DNA of 64,000 nucleotides, taken from Avena insularis (lineage: Eukaryota; Streptophyta; Magnoliopsida; Poales; Poaceae). How positions within the stretch are numbered: position 1 is the stretch's first letter; every line of letters begins with the position of its first letter. Below, in pieces: positions 1 to 11,241 of the stretch. The notes beneath the pieces were generated by a model, which was not told where the DNA came from, searched no databases, and saw nothing but the letters and a program-made list of their open reading frames with translations. Both the position numbers and the translations under genes were made by a program. The DNA lies in contig CM042688.1 of assembly GCA_023614405.1 (NCBI GenBank), positions 381,225,331 through 381,289,330 of the forward strand, read 5' to 3'.

Positions 1-484
1 CGGGCGGAGTTTGTAATCTATTGTTGCTCCTCTTCATAAAGGTAAGGCCAATTGTAAATACAAACAGGCCAATTGTAAATACAAACAGGTATGAAGTGAA
101 ACAAAAGTGATGGGGTCTTACGATATTATAGGATCCATTCACTCTATGATATTTTGTGCAAACCGAGGCTGCTCCTTGCATAATAACAGCAAACAGTTTG
201 AGCCAGAGGTTAAGAGGTATCAAATCGCTAGTACATAATGGTCAAATAGTATGACGTGTGTAAACATGTAGTATAGGATAGCAGGACAATAGCATCATGG
301 AAATACTATAGTTCGTAAATCGGCGAATGAGAGAGATATTATATAACCATATCTCATGTGGACAGGTACAACAGAGAATGTAAAAAAATATGTTAAGTGA
401 CTAACAATTCACAAAAAAATAGTACATTACATAAAAATAGTTCAATGCGTGGAGTTTAAGCGTAACCACAACGGGTTAATTTAG
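1..484. other. AT-rich non-coding DNA, nothing recognised
   Basis: I see no coding signal, RNA gene or transposon end here. The only structure is a 21-bp unit beginning GGCCAATTGTAAATAC, present twice in tandem at 46-66 and 67-87. Confidence 0.5.
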
Positions 485-657
485 TACTCCCTCCGTTTCA
501 AAATATAAGATGTTTTAGCTTTGTGAAAATAGTGCATCTAGGCCTCTTTTAGTGTGTAGGTTCATCTAGGGTTGGAGTGAACTTACACACTAAAATGACT
601 GTGGATACACTTCTTTCACAAAGCTAAAGCATCTTATATTTTGAAATAGAGGGAGTA
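485..657. mobile_element. Stowaway-type MITE (Tc1/Mariner-derived)
   Basis: The element body is 487-655 (169 bp). It starts CTCCCTCCGTTTCAAAATAT, and its last ~30 bases are the near-perfect inverse (ATATTTTGAAATAGAGGGAG). TA dinucleotides at 485-486 and 656-657 form the target duplication. The inverted similarity extends inward: TTTAGCTTTGTGAAA on the left matches TTTCACAAAGCTAAAG on the right. It encodes nothing. This end sequence is the classical grass Stowaway terminus, mobilised in trans by Mariner-like transposases. Confidence 0.93.
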
Positions 658-775
658 CATAACAAGTGTATATAAAGTAAAGAACCTACTAGTTAGGAAA
701 TTTAGCACGAATATAGTACATTGCCAACAAACAAATCGCACAGGGAGATCTGGTTTTACCTCGGTCGGGCGGCGT

Positions 776-973
776 CTAGGCCTCCTCCGCCTCCTCACGG
801 GTCACGTCGAGGTCGCCGAAGGTGCTACGATCGTAGTGGGTGTCGACGACTGGGAAGCAGATATTGCACGGGCGAGGGTACGAGTAGAACACTGGACCAC
901 GGCGTCCGTGGAGCAGATCCTGGGCGGTCGATGATGTGGTCAGCGCGCCGGACAAGAGGGTTCGTTGAGCAGA
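776..973 (-). other. Unrecognised 65-codon open frame in a GC-rich island
   Basis: On the minus strand an open frame without an ATG runs from just after a TGA at 974-976 to a TAG at 776-778. It encodes a mixed, non-repetitive peptide ending FGDLDVTREEAEEA, with G or C at most third positions. The surroundings (about 740-1080) are much more GC-rich than the AT-rich flanks. It may be an exon or gene fragment carried into the region. I do not recognise the family, and chance is a fair alternative at this length. Confidence 0.2.
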
Positions 974-1149
974 TCAGGTGTGCGGGTACGCCGGCTGAAG
1001 TGCAGCGGGGATGTTCCTGCCGGTGACGTATTCCTGGAGGAGTGAGATGGTGAGGGTGGGTGGGTTTAGGTACTGCTAGCACTATAATGAGAAAATTAGG
1101 AGTGAAGCCCCCTACCTACCGAATTTAATAGGGGTCGAATGGGAATTTC

Positions 1150-1492
1150 GAAGTATCTAATTTTTTTGGCACGAACTATGTCCAGATGCGCAGGATCATT
1201 TTCAAAAGGTGTTCTGATATATTAATTAACCGCTCAATGGGTACCTCCAAAAGATTTTTTCATAAAACTTTCAAAGCATCCTACAATTTAATACTTGTAG
1301 TTCAAATTTGACCTAATTTCATTTAATTCAAGAGTAATCTATCGCACTTAGTTCTAGCTCAAGTTTGACCTAATTTCATTAAATTGTCAAGGCGCAAAAT
1401 CTTAGCAAGTAGATGAACCTGTCGTCATAACTCTCTTTTGGTTTCTAATAGTATATTACTTGACCCCCCACACGCCCCCTCCGATGGGTACC
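1150..1492 (+). repeat. Left remnant of the ~525-bp tandem repeat
   Basis: The phrase ATGGGTACCTCCAAAAG at about 1237, and the following 'AAAACTTTCAAAGCA..CCTACAATTTA' and 'CAAGTTTGACCTAATTTC' motifs, also occur in every unit at 29756-32410. The array was split when the Tat element inserted after GTACC (1488-1492). This left part is internally shortened: the next GGGTACC comes after only ~246 bp. Confidence 0.75.
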
Positions 1493-1979
1493 TGACGAGG
1501 GTTCAACTCGTCAATGCCCATTGCTATGGACATGGGTTTTGGAGAAGGAGGGAGCACTAGAGGCATCAATTGTCTAGCAAACAAGCACACAGGGACGTAA
1601 GTTTTACCCAGGTTCAAGCCTCGTAGAGGTCCCTACTCCTGCTTGTCTACTCTTGGAACTAACGAAGGAATTGAAGATTACAAGGGTGCGCAGATGCAAT
1701 CTGGCAAGAGTTGTGGAAACTAGGGTTGTGATTGTCCTCCTCGCCGCCCCCTCTTAGCCTTTATATAGATAGGCTAGGTCTCGGGTAGCAGGTCAAGTCG
1801 GTTACACATTAGGATTCACCCTTTGAACTTTCTATCTTAAGCTTCTTCTTGTCTCGCAAGCAATCGAAGAGTCCGTGGGTCACCCAAAATATGCATCGGG
1901 CCTTGGCAACACCATGGGCTTCTGTCGTATCTGGACCGTATATGCAAAGCTCGAGTACCTGTAGAGTATACCCATGTTA
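1493..1979 (-). repeat. 3' LTR of the Tat element
   Basis: It is 487 bp, the same length as the partner at 29264-29750, and starts TGACGAGGGTTCAACTCGTC. The plus-strand right end reads TGTTA where the partner has TGTCA, so one terminal base is mutated. Read on the minus strand, a TATA-like CTATATAAAG lies at about 1759-1770. A hand comparison with the partner gives about 44 substitutions and no gaps (~9%). Confidence 0.93.
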
Positions 1980-1993
1980 GTAGCCCCCGAGTG
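1980..1993 (-). other. Polypurine tract of the Tat element
   Basis: On the minus strand CACTCGGGGGCTAC abuts the 3' LTR. This is where plus-strand DNA synthesis is primed. The run of five Gs just before the LTR is typical of grass Gypsy elements. Confidence 0.75.
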
Positions 1994-3220
1994 TCCAGTG
2001 GAATCACAAATTCGACTAGAGACTTTATGAAGCCTTTTGAGTGCATGACTGAGCATATTTTCGGGTGTTCTGTTTGTGTCATAGGGATTGCTGATATACG
2101 TGCCTGATTTACCCGATGTATCAGTATTAGTTAACTGCCTTAGGGCAAAACAACGCAATCTACTAAAACACGAGTCCCCGGACTCGAATTCGGAAAAGTG
2201 CTGGCGTAATTCGACTTAGTCCACGGAGGTCTTACAGGAGTCAAGTTCCAGTGTATAAGTGTGAGCACTCGACGTATCCGTCAAGGCATGTTCGTCGTAC
2301 CTGCAGCTACGGATATATTTTTGGTAGTGCACAACAGATGCGTTGCTAGACCTTATTCAAGTCTTATCTTCACGCTGTAAGCATGACATCTGAAATTTTG
2401 GTCATCGCGGAGATGATTCGGCTGACCCAGGAGACGTAATCTCTTTGTAGGGAAAATATGAGGCGGAGTCGCCATAGCATTCGAGTTTGGATGTTATCAA
2501 CACATAGTACGGTGTACAAGAAAAAATAATCATAGGGTGCGCGACCAGCTATCGTCCTTGGTTGCTTGTTTCAGTCGAATATGCTTCTGGCACTCCCTAT
2601 GGGAGTAACCCGTAAGTCACAATCGAATCATTGATTTGAGTGATGGGTTTGTCTTAAATGCTCATATACCTGCATAAAAATTATTTCAGGTGCGCGGCCA
2701 GTGCTCCTGTTAGGAGTAGCCGCCGAGTGCTTGGTTGAGTCGAAGACTCGAGCAAGGACTAAAGTAGTCAAAATCTTCTGCTGCTGGAATCGATGACGTC
2801 AGTGCTGATGATATGATGACCTCAGTTGCCCATGTGAGAGGCTTTGACGGGATGTGCAAGTGGTGGGTCCCACTTTCTCACTTTGATTTGACTGGGCGTG
2901 CGTAATCTTCTGTTTTAACTACGTCTCCTCGATTTCCGTGTGTAATGGGGGTAGTGGATGATGGTTCGTGATTCATCCTCGCCACATGTCGGTGGTGATG
3001 TACGCCACGCATCCTATAGGGTTTCTGCTGGTCGTTGGATGGCATCCGTGAGGAAGTTAAGAAGCAGCGCAGCTGCGGTAATTTTCCCCATCCCTCTTCT
3101 TGCTCGTGCCTCCTTCGCCATTGCTGTTCTCTCTGCTTCCTTGCACGCTTCCTCTTCGCGGCACTGGACCAGCTCCGTGTTTTCCCTAGTTACTTTCTCT
3201 GTTTGCACCGCCATCGAAAG
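1994..3220. other. Tat internal spacer, likely promoter/leader of the antisense gene
   Basis: There is no convincing coding sequence on the minus strand. Plus-strand frames overlap the leader of the antisense gene that starts at about 3221. I did not find an unambiguous TATA box. Confidence 0.4.
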
Positions 3221-5745
3221 ATGGGTAAGAAGAAGGGAGGCCCCACCGCTGGATCTGCAGCCACCATTGCCGCCACCAAGAAGAAGGGTGGTACCTCCAC
3301 TGTGGGCACCAGCGCCACCGGCACTAGGAAGAAGAAGGGTGCGGGTACCCGCGTCACCAACGGCGCCTGGTGTGCGTCCATCATCAAGTCCTCTGAGCTG
3401 CACCTTGGTCATCAAGATGGAGCTCTTCCGCCCGCCTGGTGTGCGTCCATCATCAAGTCTAGTTTGGTAGACTACAACGTAGGAGGCTGCGGAATCCACG
3501 TCGACTCCTCCGCCATCTATTTCGACATGAAGCTCACCGCATCTATCCATGGGTGGACAGACAAGTGGTTCTACATCCGCGACAAGAAGGCCGATGGAGA
3601 GCACGTCGGACTCGCACCCTTTGACCCCACGGCGACTTGCAGGAGGAGGCGCTCCTGGAAGAAGGTCGTGATGCCTAGCGAATCCGAGGAAATGGAGGTG
3701 CTGTATAAGCGCATCTGCGACCTCGAAGGCCGCATAGGAAAACAAGAGGGTGGCGCCGCTCTCATTAGCATGTGGTTGTGCCGTCGTCCAGCCTCTGCAG
3801 GCCAGAGTCCACCCGATGTACTGCTAGGCTGGGGCGAGCGATGTCACTCGCATATCTGTGGAAGGCATTTCTGCGGGTGAGGTAGATAGGAGGTTGCGAT
3901 TGGTGACCAAGCACACTGCCAAAGAGGTTCTCCTAGGCGAACTAGTTGTGCCTCCTTTCGACGCCTCTAACCCTCCTCTTGAGGTAGAACTGTACTGTGA
4001 AGTAGTTTTCTTTGTCGATTGCCATCAAGTACTTGATATATAATGATGTATCTTCTGAATGCAGGACTGGAAGGTGTCTTCCAATTTTCCCCCTCGTCCT
4101 GAAGGGGTTATCCATCATGAAGTGGAGGAAAAGGACGTGTCGGAATCGACCGTCCCAATTGATGAAGAAGAGGGATCCCCCGAGTCTAGCAGCCATGATA
4201 CTCGCAAGCGTTTCCGCAGCAAGGATTCAGACGCTTCTTCACCGACGATGCTGGAAGGTCCTTCTGCTGCTGCAGAGGAGCCAATCTCCGCCGTTCCTGT
4301 GTGCGCCATGGATCCTCCTGTTCGGAAGAAACTGTAACTACCGAAGGAGTCATCGGATGACTCCTTTGACCTCGACAATTTTAACTAGTAAGCCTTTAAT
4401 GCTGGCGAGTTTGTTTTTCTCCTTTTGAGGTTGCCTTTTCTGAAGTTGTGCTGGGCATGTTTTGTAGTCAAGCAGTGTCGTCGTCTTCTGATGACGTCCA
4501 ATTTGCGAAAGAGTCCGGAGTCACAGACTCCAAGGCCAAGGAGGTGGCCGAATGAGCTCCTTCTCCTCCGGTGGTGGCCCACTCCGACGGCCATTCTTTG
4601 AGTTCCCCACATGCTGGGGAGAACCAGATGGTTGCCCAGACGACTGCGTGACAGTCATCTTCGGAGTCCCTGGAGGATCACGTAAGCGTCCTTTTTGCTG
4701 TTTTGGCAGTCGAATTTATACTTTGTGTTGCCGTTGAACCTTCCTTTTCCTTTGATGTAACTCATTGTGAAGGAAGTTGCTCGCCTTGCAGAGCAAGTCC
4801 TTGTCATGGGTCGACAACATGCTCTACTGGACAATCCCCACCGTACTATCGAAGGTTAGTTTTTGTTTTGTCTATGTCTTCGTGAAATTTGTAAATTCGA
4901 TTGATGATACACCCTGTGCTTTGTAGTTGAGCACAATGAACTTCTTCGTCGTGCTGCTTCCCTAGAGAAGGTGCTTGCCGTGGCAACGAAGAATCGCGAC
5001 GAAGCAGTCGCAGCCCTGGAGGAGTCGCGAAAGTGCAAAGAGGAATTGCGCTCCTCCACTACTGAAAGGGAGAAGTTGTTTGAAGAACAACTTTTCTTGA
5101 TTGCCAAGGCCCTCTCAGGTAATTACGATTTTTATTTGCGTTGCTCCTTGTTTCATTGCGTCATGTTGCCATGGCAACACCTTGTGTATGCAGATGCGGG
5201 TGGCCTGAGCTTTGACGCCCAGTCTCTTTGTCGCGTGGATGCGTTAGCTGGTGTCGTTGCTGCAGTGGAAGACCGTAGTTTTTCCCTCTAGGAGACACTA
5301 GGGAAGGCCAAGGATGTGCTCAGTCGCATATGTGAGGACCTAACTCCCAAGGCCGGGCCGACAACATTGATGACCAGGTGGAATCCGTCGTTGGAGGTAT
5401 TCCCGCAGAATTCAGGAACTCTTAGCGGTCCGTCGGCGCCACCATGGCACTCGCGATGGTGCAAGCCCAGGGCGTGGAGTTGGATCCCACGGCGATCTCT
5501 GAGGCAATGCCCATCAACGCCGGAGGCCAGCAGGTAGTGTTTGCTCGCTTTGCTGGAAGCTGCGCTAAGGATGGGCCACAGCTTATCGAGACATTCACCA
5601 ACTACTCCGAGGAGCGGCGATGAGAAAAGGCAGCGAAGACCGCGACATCTAGGGCTACCACTAGCAAGTCTGTGGCATCGGAGACTACCACAGATGCAAT
5701 GAAGCCCCGAAGTCGAAGAAGCAAAATGCTCCTTAGTCTTTATTT
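3221..5745 (+). pseudogene. Antisense ORF block, part 1 (plant 'putative gypsy type transposon' protein, degraded)
   Basis: The function of this family is unknown. It accompanies Tat elements on the strand opposite to gag-pol. ATG 3221 opens a lysine-rich leader (MGKKKGGPT), followed by a conserved-looking segment (GCGIHV..YFDMKL..GWTDKWFYIRD, about 3485-3590). Later come an acidic serine-rich part (4065-4335), a coiled coil (about 4930-5118) and an alanine-rich tail to about 5745. Frames are separated by plausible GT-AG introns: 4002-4064, 4390-4467, 4682-4791, 4855-4926 and 5119-5193. The central domain is largely missing: a 26-bp direct repeat (3365-3390 and 3434-3459) sits where the W-containing start and the later segment are joined. 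Stops at 5288 and after confirm decay. Confidence 0.6.
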
Positions 5746-6419
5746 GTAATAGCTGTAGCTTAGCCTTTTCTCTAAACCGTGCTTTTGTGGGGGGTGTTCC
5801 CTTGTCATTTATAGAACTTGATTGCAGTTCTTTATTTATCAATGCCTGATGAGTTTCATTTGCCTCTTGCTTGATTGTACCAATGGTCCTTCGAGTGGTC
5901 CTTCGACTGTTCCTTCGAGTGGTCCTCATGATTCTCCTCCCACCGATGAAACCTCGGCACAGCCGTGTTCGAAGGTGGAGGAATTGTCGTTGCTTTCGTG
6001 ACTACGCGATCGCATTAAACAATTGGAGCGTGAGTTTCCCATCATCCGTGGTAGTGCAGATGTGTGGAAGTCGAAGGCGGAGAAAGCCACCGCCCATGAG
6101 AAGTATCTCTTGGAGGAAGTGGCGTAGTTGATAGAGCAGTTCAAATGTTAGCTTTCTACCTTCTCATCTTTTCTTTTAGGCAGTCACGGCAATGCCTTGT
6201 CTTCAAACTTTGATGTTTGCTTGGTGTAGTTGTTAGCGCTCATCATCCGCAGGATGAGAAGGATCGGGTGGCCATTCGAATGAATAACTTGACCCAAGAG
6301 CAGCTGTAGGCGAGTGGGTACTTTTGGGTGGACCACTACCGTGCCATTGCATTGGCGACCCTATAGGATCATTCTTCTCGAGTGCTTCAATGCTTGAAGA
6401 AGGCGTAGTCATGCCTCAG

Positions 6420-9400
6420 TGTAACACCCTCGAATCGGCCCTATGCAAGTTTTAGCGCTTCCCGCCAAACCCGCATAGAAACGATTCAAGGACGCCCACC
6501 AGGCACTTGCGTGCGGGTGGAGAACGAAGTAATACCATTACACATTAGTCCATGATGGAACCCACAGGACATATATATACAACAACGACTCCATGAGTGA
6601 AGAATATAGATATACTATACAAAGATCCAAATCACCTTGAAAAAGATAGAGCGTCCGACTACGGACAAGATGCAAATGGGGCTAAGAGCCCTGAAGAATA
6701 ACCAATGGCGTCCATAACCCTGCCCAGGCCAAGCCGGAAGGGAAACCCTGCTAACAACGTCAAACTCGTACCTGCTAACCAAAAGGGGTGCTGACAAAGG
6801 GCGAAGGGAAAAAGAGGAGCGTCAGTACTAAGGCCAGTACACGACGAGTCTAGAATTTGGCGGCTCTCGCCTACATAGGTATGGTGGACTGAAGCGGCAG
6901 CGCAGCATGCACTAAACAACCGATAGAGGCTCGATAAACTGTCGGCTATTAGAGGGAGATAAGAAAGACCTATTCAAAACCAACCTTATACTAACACCAA
7001 ACATACCCATCCTGGTATTTCCTCCTCGAGACCAAACAAGGAAGTCAGACCAAGGAACTCACACAGTTGGCAATTTTACTCATTCCGTTATAGTTGCAGC
7101 ACTTACTAATTAGATATAGATAACATGAGTCATCCTGAAGCATAAGTACTGGGCAGGTTTAATTAACCATTCCATGGTAGTTGGAACATTTACTAGTCAG
7201 ATATAATTGTCCCGAGGAATCCCAAAACCCAGCAATGGTTGGCACTTTTATCACATTCCATTGGAGTTGCAATACTTACTAGGCAGGTATAGTATGACAC
7301 AGATCTCCACAGATCCACCAGTTGTTGGCATTTTTATTATCCATTCCATTGTAGTGAAGCTGATTACTAGTCACATATTAAGTCAAATTTATAGCACTAC
7401 TTTAGTTATGCTTGTCTATGATCGAGATACTGTGCTCCAAGTCGTCCATAACCGCGGACACAACTTTCAGAAAAATTTACCCTGCAGGGGTGCACAAATA
7501 GCAACACACACGCGATCAATCTCGGAAAAACCAACTCAAAACCCAACAAGGCTTTCACGACAAAGCAATCATAGGATTCATAAAATATTTCAGGGGGCCA
7601 CCCCACTAAGCTACCCGCAACGAAGTTGGCCGGCTCCGGAACGGACCCAGGGTTTGTGACGACGGCTGTAAACGACTGGGAACCCGAAAGTGTGACCGGG
7701 CTTGTCGATACCGCGAAAACGTGGCACGATCCAAAACAGTACAGGTGCTCCACGCACAATCTTAAATAAAGCAGTAAAGCATGGCATAAGTACAAGATAG
7801 TAATAAAGCCCCAAACTAGTTTGTGACCCCAAGAAATAAGAAATGAATCAAGCTCTCGCTAAGGGGGATTCATAGAGTCTCCCGTATGTGGATAGTGCGA
7901 ATAGTTAAGGAACAGCTATCAAGTACTCCGGGCCTACAGGACACAAGTGGGCATAAAAACCAAATAGCATATATTGCCCACCGGTGCCTCTTTCATTAGT
8001 TATTCCAACAATTTAATAGTTGTATTTCAAGTCATGTTCATCTCCACCATAAAGCATCTCCACCATTTGTCATGTACCAACTTGCCGTCAACAGTGGAAC
8101 GACAACGACGCGAAGCAACACATAATCAAGCAACTATGACTTGCAAGGCCGACTATCTATCAAACACCAGGCAATAGGATGTGTCCATGGCAATATAGGG
8201 GCTACAAGGAATGTAAATGGTGCACGAAAACTAAAGCATCGCAACACGGATAGCAATAGATCAACAGGAGGAAATAAAGACTATAAATGCAAAATAGGTA
8301 GAAAGAGGGAGAATGCTCGCCTGGGAAACACTGCCGGAGATTCATTCGGAGAACTTGCCGATACTCGCATCAACTCATCGGCCTAATCCGCGAAGAAGCA
8401 AACACTAGAACAAACACCGGATGCAATATTTAATACTACGACAGAAGATCCGGCATGCTTATCATATGATGCATCGCATGGCACAAATGCGGTGCAATTA
8501 GGCAATATTAAGCGGAACCGGGGTCCCGATAATTAGTTACACGGTTCAAGTTATTTAGAACCCCCCGCAATTTCAATGTTGTATTAACAAGGCAAAAGAT
8601 GGCATCGGTTCGCTACACAAATTTAAATGGAGCCGATATAAGACTAGATTAGCCTGCATATGGCCTCCATATTTGATTATGAGTGAATCGGCATAATGCC
8701 CCCAAACCACAGACAGATATGCATGCATGGACAATTTAATATGCGACAACTGGTAATGTCATATTATAAAAATAGGGGCTTAGGGTCACACATCTGGGTT
8801 CGGAAGATCTTGGGTTCTGAGGGTCTGGGGTCCGGTCTCAGGGTTCAACGGGGACAGCGAGGTTTGGATACAAGATGGAGAGCTTGGCGTTCCGGAAGAA
8901 GGACTTGGTTTGGCGTCGGGGCGCATCGGATTCGCCCTGGTCGGTGTCGATCTCGTCGTCGCGAAGATCTTGTCGGGCCCGCGTGTCGGGTCAGTCTTGG
9001 CATCCGGGGTGAAGTACTTGTCGTCCGGGAATCTTCGTGTAGGAGATCGTGCCGCTCGGACTGGGAAAACTTGTCGGTCCCATGTCGGCGTACTTGGCAT
9101 TTTGGGTCTTCGGATCCGTGTAGGAGGTCATGGCGTTCCGAGGAGAAGATCTTGGCGTGCCGAGTCTTGGTCTCCTGGTCCGGGAAGGAGGATTCGGTGT
9201 GTCGTGACGGAGTTCTTGTCGGGGGTTCTTCGAGTGGCGCCATGCTCATTCTGAGCTGGTCTTGTCGACAAGGAGATCTTGAAGCTTGTGGTTGTTCTCT
9301 GGGTTCGGTTGTGCTTGGCATCATACAAACAAAAGCAAAACACTACGAGAGGGAACTTCATGTGCACATGTAATGGAACCGGTCCCTAACTTGAACAAAA

Positions 9401-10911
9401 CAGGGAGCAACCAGGGCCTTGGGATCACATGTGCGACATAGGAGGTGGCCATGTGCTCGGATGGTAACAGAGGTTAACAACAAGGCGGCTGGTGGGGCCC
9501 ACAGGAGAGGAGCCTGGCGGCGGGGTACTGCGAGTGGGCCGACGAGGTCCTGACAGAAACACAGAGGAGGCCCACCCCGCATCTGCAGAGAACGCCTAGG
9601 GGGCGGAGCTCCAGAGGAGGCGCTCGAAGCGGAGGGGTGAGGTCGCGAGGCGAGCAAAGTCGACGACCGAGAGGAGCGAGGGGCGGCGGGAGGCACGGAG
9701 GAAGGAGGAGGTGGTGGTGGTGCCCCTCCCTGGTGGCGGCGTTCGGCAGGGCCGCTGGTCGAAGAGGAGGACGACGGGGACGGACGAGGTGGCAGTGCTG
9801 CGGGCTCACTGGGCAGAAGGAGCGGGCAGGGCCGCATCATGGGCGGCGGCGGTCGAGGTCAGCGACGACCGGTGGCAGGGAAGGGGAGCAGCTGGCGACG
9901 AGGAGGCGGCCGGAGGAGGAGTTCGCGCTGAGGTCGGGCTTGACGGAGGCGCAGGCGACGGAGAGGGGTGGCTCGGACGATGGCCAACCGCGGGAGAGGA
10001 GGCGCAGGCAGAGGCGGGGAAGGGGCGCCAGGGCATGATGCGGTCGGTCGGGGTCGCGGGGCCGAGCGGATGGAAGAGAGGGAGGTGATGGGGCCCGTGT
10101 AGGCGGAGAGGAGGAAGCAGGGCGGCGGCCTGGCGGCGCGCGCAGAGCTCGGGGGGGGGGAGGCCAGGCGAGGGCGAGGAACATGTCGACGGGGAGGGAG
10201 GAGAGGAGGTCGAGAAGAGTGCGGGGATGTGGAGGAAACGCGTGGGCAGGAGAAAGGAGGTGGGCCCGCGGGGAGGGAATCCTGGGGCGTGTAGGTGGCA
10301 GGGTGGTCGGCGCGTGGACGCGTTCTCCCGCGGGGTGGAGATTGGCTGGGGGTGGTGGAAGACAGGGGCTGGGGCCAGAAGGTGAGGTGGCGAGCCAGGA
10401 GTGGCCGGAGTGAGGTGGCAGGGGTGGAAGTTTGGGCAGGTGTGCGCGGGGTGGAAAGGCTGGTGGGATGGGCGCGGTGGTGTGTGCTAGCGCGTGTGCG
10501 TGTGTCTTTGCTAGCTAAAGTGTCAGCGTGGTAGGAGAGGGGTGTGGCGGCTGGTGGAGGGAGTAGGTGGGGCTAGGGTTTAGGCTAGGAAGGAGGTGGC
10601 CGGCTGGGCTTTAGGCCTGGCTGGCTGCCTCCAAAAAAACAACTTAAACTTTTATTTTTATTTTAAAATAGGCATTTGTAAATAATTTTAGACAAATAAA
10701 ACTATCCGGAAAAGACCGGAGTTTTTATTTGAAATAAAACGGGGCGTTTAGAAAAAAACCCAGACTTTCCGAAAATAGTTTTTAAACAAACCATGCATGA
10801 TGATGACGATGCTCAAATGCAATGTGGCATGATGACATGAGCATGCGGTCATGATGATGCAATGCAGAAAACACAGCGATTTTCTAGTAGTGGTTTTAGC
10901 GGGATGCCACA
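6420..10911 (-). mobile_element. Solo LTR, 4.5 kb, of a long-LTR Gypsy family
   Basis: The element is bounded by TGTAACACCC on the left and GGGATGCCACA on the right, with the 5-bp target duplication CTCAG at 6415-6419 and 10912-10916. It holds no gag, pol or second LTR, so it is best read as the product of LTR-LTR recombination. Orientation is minus: a block shared with plus-oriented LTRs elsewhere in the window (around 36193) is reverse-complemented here at 7446-7500. The GC-rich part (9600-10600) then falls downstream of the LTR start, where the leader lies in the other families. The GC-rich open frames inside it are composition artefacts. Confidence 0.85.
7067..7380 (+). repeat. ~87-bp tandem repeat inside the solo LTR, four imperfect copies
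   Basis: The core CATTCC(A/G)T..TAGTTG, followed by 'CTTACTA' and 'AGATATA', recurs at 7081, 7168, 7254 and 7342 (spacings 87, 86 and 88). A GTTGGCA..TTTTAT phrase precedes most copies. It is probably an LTR-internal expansion. Confidence 0.7.
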
Positions 10912-11241
10912 CTCAGGCACAATTACCAGATGATGTTTCCTCTGGATGTTGTCCCTTCAAGCATGTTGGCCCTTTTCGCGAAGTTTCAAGATTTAAGCGT
11001 GGTGCACGAATTCGTTTGTCAGCAATTGGTCCTAGGTGCGAAAGCTGCTATGTCGATGGTGCGACTGCATCGGCCAGATGTGGACATGGCATCCATTGCT
11101 GCTGGACCGCCACCACCGCCAGAAGGGATGACCTGGAACATGGTGTCGAACTACCAGGCGGTCGATCAGCCAGCAGAAGATATCGTCGACTTCTTTGAAG
11201 AGCAAACGAATATTCATCTTTTGTAGCAGTAGCGTAGTTTG

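Larger units (their letters stand above)
5871..11226 (+). pseudogene. Antisense ORF block, part 2 (split by a solo LTR)
   Basis: Part 2 reads 5871-6419 and resumes at 10912-11226. The first piece has a Ser/Pro/Thr-rich stretch, then a charged coiled coil (LRDRIKQLEREFPIIRG). A GT-AG intron candidate follows at 6147-6229, then a segment containing MNNLTQEQL. The second piece encodes a ~98-residue C-terminus (MMFPLDVVPSSMLALFAKF through DIVDFFEEQTN) ending at TAG 11224-11226. The target duplication CTCAG of the inserted LTR (6420-10911) lies inside it. In-frame stops occur before the insertion point, so it was probably already decaying. I cannot tell whether parts 1 and 2 were one gene or two. 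Confidence 0.55.

Noticed and set aside
3014..3745. 243-codon minus-strand frame
   Set aside because: It is the complement of the antisense-gene start and encodes Gly/Leu-rich sequence with no domain. The plus-strand frame matches a known plant transposon protein family.
9358..10534. Several overlapping long frames on both strands (for example 9358-9840 minus, 9637-10038 plus)
   Set aside because: The region is extremely GC-rich and low in complexity (Arg/Gly/Pro-rich in every frame), lies within a solo LTR leader, and no frame encodes a recognisable domain.
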